From Streptomyces sp. Y2F8-2 (GTDB lineage Bacteria; Actinomycetota; Actinomycetes; Streptomycetales; Streptomycetaceae), in the NCBI RefSeq assembly GCF_014905555.1, contig NZ_BNGS01000006.1:186001-250000 (forward strand): a stretch of 64,000 bases of DNA, written 5' to 3'. The notes under the pieces are model-generated. The model ran no database searches. It was not told where the DNA came from and saw nothing but the letters and a program-made list of their open reading frames with translations. Below, one piece after another: positions 48,458 to 55,949 of this stretch. The position numbers and the translations under genes were made by a program. Within the stretch, counting starts at the first letter, position 1. Every line of letters begins with the position of its first letter.

Positions 48458-49459
48458 ATGACCGCCACGTCCACCGCCACGCCGTACGCCGAGCTCAAAG
48501 GACCGACGACGGCCCGCAGACTGCTGACGGCACCGACCACCGGCCCGCTGGCCGCCCTCCTTCTGGCCTGTGTCTTCTTCTCCCTGACGACTGATCAGTT
48601 CCTCTCCGGGGGGAACTTCTCCCTGATCGTCCAGCAAGTGATGGTCGTCGGCACGCTCGCCATCGGGCAGACCCTGATCATCCTCACGGCGGGCATCGAC
48701 CTGTCGTGCGGGGCCGTGATGGCGTTCGGCAGCATCCTGATCGCCAAGATGGCGGCCCAGGGCACCCTGCCCCCTCTCCTCGCCATCGCTCTGGGCGTCG
48801 TCGTCTGCGGCGGGTTCGGCCTGGTCAACGGGCTGCTGGTGCAGAAGATCCCGCTGCCGCCGTTCATCGTGACCCTCGGCATGCTCAACGTGGCGTTCGC
48901 GCTGACCCACATCTACTCCGAGGAGCAGACCGTCACCAGCCTGCCCGGACCGCTGACGGCCCTCGGGCAGACCTTCCCGCTCGGCAAGACCGACATCACC
49001 TACGGCTCCCTGGTCACCATCGCGCTGTTCCTGCTGCTCGCCTACGCGCTGAGCAGCACGGCGTGGGGCCGGCACGTCTACGCCCTCGGCAACAGCTCCG
49101 AGGCCGCCCGGCTCAACGGCATCCGCAACTCCCGGCTGACCGTCGGCATCTACACCGTGGCCGGCCTGCTGTACGGGGTCGCGGCGCTGCTGCTGATCTC
49201 CCGCACCGGAGTCGGCGACCCCCAGGCAGGGCAGACCGACAACCTCGACAGCATCACCGCCGTGGTCCTCGGCGGCACCAGCCTCTTCGGTGGCCGCGGT
49301 TCGGTGCTCGGCACGTTCATCGGCGTCCTCATCGTCGGCGTCTTCCGCAACGGCCTGCAGCTGATGGGCGTCGCCTCCATCTACCAGACCCTGATCACCG
49401 GAGTCCTGGTGATCCTCGCGGTGACCGTCGACCAGATCTCCCGGAAGAAGGCCCGATGA
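48458..49459 (+). CDS. Sugar ABC transporter permease (FrcC/RbsC-like)
   Basis: A 333-residue polytopic membrane protein of the BPD_transp_2 family: I-L-T-A-G-I-D-L-S-C-G-A-V-M-A near the N-terminus is the hallmark of ribose-type permeases (A-G-I-D-L-S-V-G), and G-G-T-S-L-F-G-G-R-G-S-V-L-G-T is the cytoplasmic coupling loop. About ten hydrophobic segments. The stop overlaps the ATG of the ATPase gene by four bases. Confidence 0.92.
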   Translation: MTATSTATPYAELKGPTTARRLLTAPTTGPLAALLLACVFFSLTTDQFLSGGNFSLIVQQVMVVGTLAIGQTLIILTAGIDLSCGAVMAFGSILIAKMAAQGTLPPLLAIALGVVVCGGFGLVNGLLVQKIPLPPFIVTLGMLNVAFALTHIYSEEQTVTSLPGPLTALGQTFPLGKTDITYGSLVTIALFLLLAYALSSTAWGRHVYALGNSSEAARLNGIRNSRLTVGIYTVAGLLYGVAALLLISRTGVGDPQAGQTDNLDSITAVVLGGTSLFGGRGSVLGTFIGVLIVGVFRNGLQLMGVASIYQTLITGVLVILAVTVDQISRKKAR

Positions 49460-50289
49460 CCGCCACCACTCCCACCCCCGTTCTGCAGGCCCGCGGCCTG
49501 GTCAAGCGCTACGGCCACGTCACCGCCATCGACGGCGCCGACTTCGACCTGCTGCCCGGCGAGGTCCTCGCGGTCATCGGCGACAACGGCGCCGGCAAGA
49601 CCAGCCTCATCAAGGCCCTCACCGGCGCAGTGATCCCGGACGCGGGCGAGATACGCCTGAACGGCGAACCCGTCACCTTCTCCGGTCCGCAGAGCGCACG
49701 CGCCCACGGCATCGAAACCGTCTACCAGGACCTCGCCGTGGCCGCCTCCATGGACATCGCCTCCAACATGTTCCTCGGCCGCGAACTGCGCCGCCCCGGC
49801 CTCCTCGGCAGCGCGTTCCGCATGCTCGACAAGAAGCGGATGCGCCAGGAGGCCGCCGAGCACATGGCCGACCTGAAGATCGGGCTGCGGTCGCTCACCC
49901 AGGCGGTCGAGACCCTCTCCGGCGGCCAGCGCCAGGCCGTGGCCGTCGCCCGCGCAGTCGCCTGGGCCCGCACCGTCGTCGTCATGGACGAACCCACCGC
50001 CGCCCTCGGCGTCAAGGAGTCCGGCCAGGTCCTGGACCTGATCCGGCGCGTCCGCGACAAGGGCATGCCGGTCGTCCTGATCAGCCACAACATGCCCCAT
50101 GTCTTCGAGATCGCCGACCGGATCCACGTCCACCGGCTGGGCAAGCGGGCCGCCCTGATCAAACCCTCCGACTACTCCATGGCGGAGGTCGTCGCCATCA
50201 TGACCGGCGCGCTCACCCTCGATGAGGCCGGCGGTACCGTCGTAGCGGACTCCGAGGCGGCCAAGGCCGTCGGCGTCCAGGCCAACTGA
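49456..50289 (+). CDS. Sugar ABC transporter ATPase, single ABC domain (FrcA-like)
   Basis: A 277-residue ATPase with Walker A G-D-N-G-A-G-K-T, Q loop V-Y-Q-D-L, signature L-S-G-G-Q-R-Q, Walker B V-V-V-M-D-E-P-T and switch S-H-N. It has one ABC domain, not the two of RbsA/MglA types, as in fructose FrcA. It is coupled to the permease by ATGA overlap and followed by a long hairpin before the LacI gene. Confidence 0.92.
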   Translation: MTATTPTPVLQARGLVKRYGHVTAIDGADFDLLPGEVLAVIGDNGAGKTSLIKALTGAVIPDAGEIRLNGEPVTFSGPQSARAHGIETVYQDLAVAASMDIASNMFLGRELRRPGLLGSAFRMLDKKRMRQEAAEHMADLKIGLRSLTQAVETLSGGQRQAVAVARAVAWARTVVVMDEPTAALGVKESGQVLDLIRRVRDKGMPVVLISHNMPHVFEIADRIHVHRLGKRAALIKPSDYSMAEVVAIMTGALTLDEAGGTVVADSEAAKAVGVQAN

Positions 50290-50298
50290 CTTGACAGC

Positions 50299-50338
50299 CT
50301 CGCGGGTTCCGGCCGGTCGAGCGGCCGGAACCCGCGAG
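50299..50338 (+). terminator. Perfect 17-bp hairpin after the transporter operon
   Basis: Arms at 50299-50315 and 50322-50338 pair at all 17 positions around a 6-base loop. It lies between the ATPase stop and LacI 3. No T run; it could be a terminator or an RNA-processing/stabilising stem that lowers lacI expression. Confidence 0.7.
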
Positions 50339-50358
50339 CCCACACGGAACGGTCCTCC

Positions 50359-51390
50359 ATGGCAGCGAACCGCCGACCCACCCTGGCCGACGTCGCCCGA
50401 GAAGTCGGCGTCAGCGCCAAGACGGTCTCCCGCGTCCTCAACGAGGACGGACCCGTCTCGGTCCGGACCAGGGAACAGGTGCTCGCCGCCGTGGCCAGGC
50501 TGGGCTTCCAGCCGAACCTCATGGCACGCAACATTCGCGTCGGCGGACCCGACACCACCATCGGACTGGTCGTCCCGGACCTGGGCAACCCGTTCTTCGG
50601 GGCCGTGGCCGGCGGCATAGAGGACACGGTGCGCGACCGCGGTCTGACCCTGCTGATGGGTTCCTCCGCGGACGACCCCGCCCGCGAACACGCGTTGACG
50701 GACCAGTTCCTCGCCCGCCGCGTCAGCGTCCTGATGGTGGTGCCGTCCGTCGGCGCGGACCACTCCCATCTCAAGGCCCACCGTGCCGCGGGGCTGCCCG
50801 TGGTCTTCGTCGACCGTCCGGGGGCGGGCCTGTCCACGGACAGCGTCGTCAGCTCCAACCGGGCGGGCGCCCAGGAGGGCGTCGCCCATCTGATCGCCCA
50901 CGGCCACCGGCGCATCGGCTTCATCGGCGACCTGCCCGTCAGGCTGTACACACGCCGGGAACGCCTGGCCGGATACCGCGCGGCCCTCCAGGAAGCCGAC
51001 CTCGCCTACGACCGCGCCCTGGTCACCAGCGCCCACGACCCCCAGGCGGCCGTCACGGCGACCTCGCAGCTGCTCGACCTGGCGGACCCGCCCACGGCCC
51101 TGTTCGCCGGCAACAACTTCGCCGCCCTGGGGATCGTGGCCGAACTCTCCCGCGGCAAACGGAAGGACGTGGCGGTCGTCGCCTTCGACGACCTGCCGCT
51201 CGCCGAGGCACTGGAGCCGGCCCTCACCGTCGTCGCCCAGGACCCCGAAGAAATCGGCAGGGCGGCCGCGGCCACCGCCCTGGCACGACTCGACGGCGAC
51301 CGCTCCCGTGCCCGCACCATCACCGTCCCCACCCGACTGATCGTCCGGGGCTCGGGCGAGTGCCCCGCCCCCGCGCTGCGGGAGGCGTGA
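50359..51390 (+). CDS. LacI-family repressor 3 (sugar transporter regulator)
   Basis: A 343-residue LacI regulator: T-L-A-D-V-A-R-E-V-G-V-S-A-K-T-V-S-R-V-L-N HTH, effector domain with D-L-G-N-P-F-F-G, and C-terminal I-V-R-G-S-G-E. It lies 69 bp after the ABC ATPase, separated by the hairpin, on the same strand. It probably binds the TGTCAWCGATGACA sites in front of the operon. LacI 2 (31635-32678) shares closely similar segments (G-F-D-D-L-P-L-A, R-G-S-G-E). Confidence 0.9.
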   Translation: MAANRRPTLADVAREVGVSAKTVSRVLNEDGPVSVRTREQVLAAVARLGFQPNLMARNIRVGGPDTTIGLVVPDLGNPFFGAVAGGIEDTVRDRGLTLLMGSSADDPAREHALTDQFLARRVSVLMVVPSVGADHSHLKAHRAAGLPVVFVDRPGAGLSTDSVVSSNRAGAQEGVAHLIAHGHRRIGFIGDLPVRLYTRRERLAGYRAALQEADLAYDRALVTSAHDPQAAVTATSQLLDLADPPTALFAGNNFAALGIVAELSRGKRKDVAVVAFDDLPLAEALEPALTVVAQDPEEIGRAAAATALARLDGDRSRARTITVPTRLIVRGSGECPAPALREA

Positions 51391-51449
51391 AGCTCTCGAC
51401 AGGCGGAACGAGCCCGGTGGGGCGCCCAGGGGCCGAGCCGTGCCCCGAC

Positions 51450-52739
51450 TCAGCCGGTGAAGAACTTCTTGTCGAGCGCGATGGCCACCAGCTGGTCCAT
51501 GCTCAGCGCCGGCTGCGGTCGCGTGACCGGAGCGCTCTCGGCGTACGAGTTGACCTCCCGGACCGCCACCCGGCGACCGTCCTTCCGCAGCGTGTCGACC
51601 AGCCACACCGCGGCCGAACCACCCTTCTCCGAGTGCCCCTTGACCTTCTTCACCTTGGTGCCGTCGGCCAGGGTGACGGCCTCGCACTCACCGGAGACCC
51701 CGGCGCACCCCATGAGCCCGGCCAGGTCTTTCGTCTGGTCGTACTGCACGTCGACCTCCACCATGTTCTTCCCGTGGCCGTCGTCGTAGACCAGCTGGAC
51801 CAGCGCTTCGTCGGCATTCACGTCGGACACGGTCCCGCCCCGGGGCAGATGTGACTTCAGCACCTCGGTCAGACGTGCGCCCGGTACCCGCTTGCCGCCG
51901 GTGGAGGGAGGGGCGGAGGGGGTCTCCTCCGGGGCGGGCAGCGCGGCGATCGCCTTGTCCCAGGCCGGGCTGCGCACGATGGAGGTCAGCTGGGCGATCG
52001 ACAGCAGCGGGTCGGCTCCGGAGGCCGAGCCCTTCTCACCGCCGCCGCCGAACTCCTGCACGGTCAGCTGCGCCCCGTCGCGGGTGGTGAGCACCACGTA
52101 CCAGCGCTTCTGCCCGCTGTCGCTGCTGGGGTAGGTGAACGACTTGGTGGTGCTGAGCACCGCGCCGCCCGGGAGCTTCTGGGTGGTGCACTTGTCGTAC
52201 GGGCGCACCTCCACCGGAAGGCAGTCGCCCTGACCCTGCCGGCCGGCGGCTGCTCCGGAGTCGACCCGCGCGACGGCGATGTCGATGCCGGAGGACCCGT
52301 TCGCGGTGGAGTAGATGAGCTTGGCGGTCGGCCAGACGACGGGGCCGTCGCCGTCGGAACCCCTGCCCGAGGCTGCGGAGACGGTGCCGCCGGGCGGCAG
52401 CAGGCTCTGCAGCGTGCGGACCATCTCCTCCGCGCTGATGGACGCCGGTGCCCGGGAGGGCGACTGCTCGGTGGAGTGCACGGGCCCGCCGGGCCTCAAC
52501 TGCTCCGGCGCGCCACCGCCCCCGCTGCCGAAGGCGTCCGTGACCATCAGGGTGCCGCCCGCGGCGACCACCGCGAAGGCGGCCGTGGCGGCGGCGACCT
52601 GGGTGGCGCGGATCAGCCGCATCCGCCGGCCCCGGGCGACGGAACGCCGCACCAGGTCGGCGGAGTGGGGCGGGAACTCACTGGTGGCGCGGCTCATGGC
52701 GCGGGTCAGCCGCTCCTCGAAGTCCTCGTTGGGTGACAT
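51450..52739 (-). CDS. Membrane-anchored protein paired with a SigE-type sigma factor (anti-sigma-like)
   Basis: A 429-residue protein. A cytoplasmic N-terminus of about 45 residues is followed by one transmembrane helix (V-A-A-A-T-A-A-F-A-V-V-A-A-G-G-T-L-M-V) and a large extracytoplasmic part with two similar halves, each starting with L-P-P-G-G-T-V-S or L-P-R-G-G-T-V-S and holding a Cys pair. This is the membrane partner often found just after SigE-family ECF genes in Streptomyces; a typical zinc anti-sigma motif is not evident. It lies 80 bp downstream of the sigma gene, same strand. Confidence 0.75.
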   Translation of the reverse strand: MSPNEDFEERLTRAMSRATSEFPPHSADLVRRSVARGRRMRLIRATQVAAATAAFAVVAAGGTLMVTDAFGSGGGGAPEQLRPGGPVHSTEQSPSRAPASISAEEMVRTLQSLLPPGGTVSAASGRGSDGDGPVVWPTAKLIYSTANGSSGIDIAVARVDSGAAAGRQGQGDCLPVEVRPYDKCTTQKLPGGAVLSTTKSFTYPSSDSGQKRWYVVLTTRDGAQLTVQEFGGGGEKGSASGADPLLSIAQLTSIVRSPAWDKAIAALPAPEETPSAPPSTGGKRVPGARLTEVLKSHLPRGGTVSDVNADEALVQLVYDDGHGKNMVEVDVQYDQTKDLAGLMGCAGVSGECEAVTLADGTKVKKVKGHSEKGGSAAVWLVDTLRKDGRRVAVREVNSYAESAPVTRPQPALSMDQLVAIALDKKFFTG

Positions 52740-52819
52740 GGGGGTCTCCGTTCGTCTGGGGCGTCGGTCGGACCCGGGGCGGGGCGGGGAGTGCGCGCCG
52801 CGCCGCCAGTCCGTGCTGG

Positions 52820-53317
52820 TCATGCGGCCAGGTCGGCCAACTGGTCGCCGAGCAGGGCGCGCAGCCGCTGCAGGGCGCGCATGCTCTGGGCGCGCACGGC
52901 TCCCGACGACAGCTGGAGCACCTGTGCGGTCTCCTCCACCGAGCGGTCCTCCCAGTAGCGGAGCACCAGCACGGCACGGTCCTTGGTGGTCATCCGGGCC
53001 AAGCCGTCCAGCAAGGCCATGCGCAGCTCCGCGTCCTGTGCCGGGCCGGCCGCTTCGGGCAGCCGGTCGCTGGGGCGCTCGGTGGAGCTGCGGCGGCGGC
53101 GCTGGGAGAGGAAGGTCCGCACGAGCACGGTGTCGGCGTAGGCCACCGGGGAGTCCACCCGGCTGATCCGCCGCCAGGAGCGGTACATCTTGGCGAGGGT
53201 CTCCTGAACCAGGTCCTCGGCGAGGTGCCAGTCGCCCGTGAGCAGGCAGGCGGTCCGGAACAGAGGCCCGCTGCGGGCGGCTGCGAACTCCAGGTAGTCC
53301 GCGGGTGCTTCCCTCAC
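52820..53317 (-). CDS. SigE-family ECF sigma factor (SigE70 type)
   Basis: A 165-residue ECF sigma factor: region 2 with A-E-D-L-V-Q-E-T-L-A-K-M-Y-R-S-W and region 4 with V-L-V-L-R-Y-W-E-D-R-S-V-E-E-T-A-Q-V-L, then S-S-G-A-V-R-A-Q-S-M-R-A-L-Q-R-L as the recognition helix. GTG start at 53317. Its likely regulator is the membrane protein encoded just downstream. Targets unknown. Confidence 0.9.
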   Translation of the reverse strand: MREAPADYLEFAAARSGPLFRTACLLTGDWHLAEDLVQETLAKMYRSWRRISRVDSPVAYADTVLVRTFLSQRRRRSSTERPSDRLPEAAGPAQDAELRMALLDGLARMTTKDRAVLVLRYWEDRSVEETAQVLQLSSGAVRAQSMRALQRLRALLGDQLADLAA

Positions 53318-53454
53318 CGTGTGTCCTTTCGTGGTCGGACGTCACCTCTTACACGCGGTGGGGGTGGTGGTGCGTTACGGACCTGGACGGTATTCGTGGG
53401 CGCGGTTGCGCGAGGGCCGTGTCGGGTCGCGCGGGCTCGGAGCGGGACCCGACG

Positions 53455-53487
53455 AAAATCCGGGGTGCGCGGAGGGCGCACCCCGGA
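53455..53487 (-). terminator. Intrinsic terminator, minus strand
   Basis: 12-bp perfect stem (53459-53470 with 53476-53487), 5-base loop, followed on the minus strand by TTTT. It ends the transcript of the DinB-like gene. Confidence 0.75.
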
Positions 53488-53603
53488 GGACTGCGACGGA
53501 CCGAGATCGTCCCGAGCGCTCGGCCGCGGTGGCCGAGCGCGCGGCTCGAGCGGGTGTCTTCAAGGTGACGTGCCGGTGGGGCGGCTGAGACTCGCGGTCC
53601 TCG

Positions 53604-54164
53604 TCACTGGCCCACCCTTCCGTCGACGCACTCGCGCAGCAGATCGGCGTGCCCGCAGTGCCGGGCGTACTCCTCGATCCTGTGCACCATCAGCTCCCGA
53701 ACCGCGATCCCGTCCTTGCCCAGACGCTCGCCCAGGTCCGGGTGCTCGGCCAGCGCCGCGTCCATCGCGGCCTGCTCACGCTCCAGATCGGCGTACGCAG
53801 CGTCGACCACGGTCTGATCGGCGACAGCTCCGTCGAAGTCCGCGTCACGCGCGCCGTAGAGCTTCGGGAGCGGGTCGCCGTCGCTGATCCAGTTGCGCCA
53901 GTCCCGTTCGACCTCGGCGAGGTGCCGGATCAGGCCGAGCAGGGACATCGTCGACGGCGGAACCGACCGACGGGCCAGTTGCTCCGCATTCAGGCCCTCG
54001 CACTTCATCCGCAGGGTCATGCGGTAGTTCGTCAGGAAGTCCTGCAGCGTCGCAAGCTCGCCGTCCGGACTGGGGCCTTCGCTGTTGCGGGGGTCGTCGT
54101 CGGGATCGGCCCACATGTCGGGGTAGACGGTTGCCTGGGTCCATCGCGCGGGTTGGTCAGTCAT
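53604..54164 (-). CDS. DinB/DUF664-type thiol-dependent fold protein
   Basis: A 186-residue four-helix-bundle protein: M-S-L-L-G-L-I-R-H-L-A-E-V-E-R-D-W near the middle (metal His), and M-V-H-R-I-E-E-Y-A-R-H-C-G-H-A-D-L-L-R-E at the end (two more His). In the family these ligate Zn/Ni and the proteins are mycothiol- or bacillithiol-dependent transferases. ATG 54164 is preferred to 54173. A fragment of a second DinB gene lies directly upstream. Confidence 0.85.
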   Translation of the reverse strand: MTDQPARWTQATVYPDMWADPDDDPRNSEGPSPDGELATLQDFLTNYRMTLRMKCEGLNAEQLARRSVPPSTMSLLGLIRHLAEVERDWRNWISDGDPLPKLYGARDADFDGAVADQTVVDAAYADLEREQAAMDAALAEHPDLGERLGKDGIAVRELMVHRIEEYARHCGHADLLRECVDGRVGQ

Positions 54165-54234
54165 GCGTCGCATGGTCGCCGGTGACGGCCCAGGCTTGCC
54201 ACCGAGTTCTCGCTTCGAGGTGACGTCATGCCGG

Positions 54235-54387
54235 TCAGCCCGTGCTCTTGGCGCCGTCCAGGCACGCCCGGATGGTGTCGGCGTGGCCGGAGTGCCGGGC
54301 GGTCTCGGAGACGATGTGCATCAGTGTCCGGCGGGCGGTCCACCGCTCGTCGGACTGGGACCAGGGTGCCTCGGGCAACGGCTGGTG
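54235..54387 (-). pseudogene. DinB C-terminal fragment
   Basis: About 50 codons: W-T-A-R-R-T-L-M-H-I-V-S-E-T-A-R-H-S-G-H-A-D-T-I-R is the terminal His-bearing helix of another DinB protein, with nothing of the N-terminal two thirds. Probably the remnant of a tandem paralogue. Confidence 0.65.
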
Positions 54388-54556
54388 CGGACGAGCCGCC
54401 GGGGATCACGCGGCTTCTGGCGCCGCTGAGCGAGTCGCACACCCGACGCGGGCGGCGAGTCCGGACACGCCCGCGCCTTCGCGCCGACGCGCTCCCGGCT
54501 GGGATGACGGCCATAATCGGGGCGTGCCCACCCCCGACTGCCCCTGTTGAGACTGC

Positions 54557-55228
54557 GTGAAGCTCGCTGAACCGCATCGACGGCTGCTGGCCGACATTCT
54601 CGCCGTCGGTGCGCCGTACGGCCTGGCGCTCGCCGGTGGCGACGCGGTGCGGGCACATGGGTTGGTGGACCGGCCCAGCCGCGACGTGGACGTCGCCACG
54701 GAGAGCGCCGTCCCGATGGAGGAGATCGCATCGGCCGTCAGGGCCGGTCTGGAGGAACGGGGCTGGGCCGTGCGCCCGCTGGGGACGGACCCCCTTGTCG
54801 CGCGGCTCGGCGTCACCGAGCAGTCCACCGGTGAGGAGTGCGAGCTGCAGGTGCTGAAGGAAGCGCTCTGGCATCCCCCGGTCGTCACCGAGTTCGGCCT
54901 GACGGTCTCCCTCGAAGACGTCGTCGGCATGAAGGTACGGGCCCTGGCCGACCGCGGTTTCGCCCGCGACCTCATCGACGTCCACGCCGCCTCCGAGCGT
55001 TTCAGCCACCCCGAACTCGAGGAACTGGCCCGCCGCCACGCCGGTGACACCTTCGACCTCACCGATCTGCAGGCCCGCCTGACCGGCGCGGAGTGGCTCG
55101 ACGACTCACGGTTCGCCGCCTACGGCCTCGACGAGACCACGATCACCGAACTCCACCGCTGGGCCCAGCAATGGGCGGACGACATCGCGGAACGGTTGGT
55201 GGAGGGGGAGCTGCCCGAGGAGGAGTGA
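54557..55228 (+). CDS. AbiEii-like nucleotidyltransferase
   Basis: A 223-residue protein. Nucleotidyltransferase core A-L-A-G-G-D-A-V-R-A-H-G, then R-P-S-R-D-V-D-V-A-T with the catalytic Asp pair, and the later M-K-V-R-A-L-A-D-R-G-F-A-R-D-L-I-D-V-H motif common to AbiEii/AbiGii toxins and their solitary relatives. No AbiEi-type antitoxin gene is adjacent, so it is either an orphan or regulated elsewhere. GTG start at 54557. Confidence 0.82.
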   Translation: MKLAEPHRRLLADILAVGAPYGLALAGGDAVRAHGLVDRPSRDVDVATESAVPMEEIASAVRAGLEERGWAVRPLGTDPLVARLGVTEQSTGEECELQVLKEALWHPPVVTEFGLTVSLEDVVGMKVRALADRGFARDLIDVHAASERFSHPELEELARRHAGDTFDLTDLQARLTGAEWLDDSRFAAYGLDETTITELHRWAQQWADDIAERLVEGELPEEE

Positions 55229-55241
55229 CGCGGCCCCGACC

Positions 55242-55724
55242 TCATCCAGGGCGGGTGATGGTGAACATGTAGCAGCCCCAGGCGACATTGCGGCTGTGGA
55301 TCTGCACGACCTCCGGCTCGGCGAGCAGTTCGGCGATCACCTTTTCAGGGTGCCGGCCGTCGTGCACGGTGGTCGCGTCGTGGATCCGTCCGCGCTCGTC
55401 GTAGGCCCGCAGCACCTGCGGGCGTCCGCGCCAATCCGGCGGGTAGCCGGCGACGTCGGCCGGGCCCGCACAGGATTCGGCATGGGCGAGTACGGCCCCG
55501 AACTCGCGGTAGGGACTGGCCGGAAGCGGCGGCTGGTACCCGAAGAGCAGCAGCTTCTCACCGGGCCTGGCGTCGCGCAGACAGCATCGGAGCGGCTCGC
55601 CTCCCTCAGCGGTGATGCGCTCGGCAGGATGACCCGACGCGTCGACGCCGCCGGCGCGGACGTCGTCCAATGCCTCAGCGGGAATCGGATGGATGCGGAA
55701 TGCCGCGGACGATGTCACAGTCAC
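55242..55724 (-). CDS. DUF1203 family protein
   Basis: A 160-residue protein with the DUF1203 landmarks C-C-L-R-D-A-R-P-G-E-K-L-L-L-F-G-Y, S-P-Y-R-E-F-G, and N-V-A-W-G-C-Y-M-F near the end. Function unknown. It converges with the AbiEii-like gene, 13 bp between stops. Confidence 0.88.
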   Translation of the reverse strand: MTVTSSAAFRIHPIPAEALDDVRAGGVDASGHPAERITAEGGEPLRCCLRDARPGEKLLLFGYQPPLPASPYREFGAVLAHAESCAGPADVAGYPPDWRGRPQVLRAYDERGRIHDATTVHDGRHPEKVIAELLAEPEVVQIHSRNVAWGCYMFTITRPG

Positions 55725-55949
55725 CCATCCAGACTCTCGGTTCCGTGCCCTTCACGCTGGCGGGTATCCGACATGGCGTTCACCAGCGGAACGCCCATCC
55801 CCCATCGCGTTCTTCGCCTTCTTTTTCTTTCCGGGGTATCCCAGGGCGCCTCCTGTGGTGTGCGTCCGCGAAGGATGTGACGCAGCGAGTCCACACCGAA
55901 CCGGCGTGCGACGGCCTCCTACACCGTGGTGATCCCAGATCACCGGTCT

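Noticed and set aside
49381..51687. A 768-codon minus-strand frame over the transporter ATPase and LacI 3
   Set aside because: Antisense shadow of two well-supported genes, without any domain.
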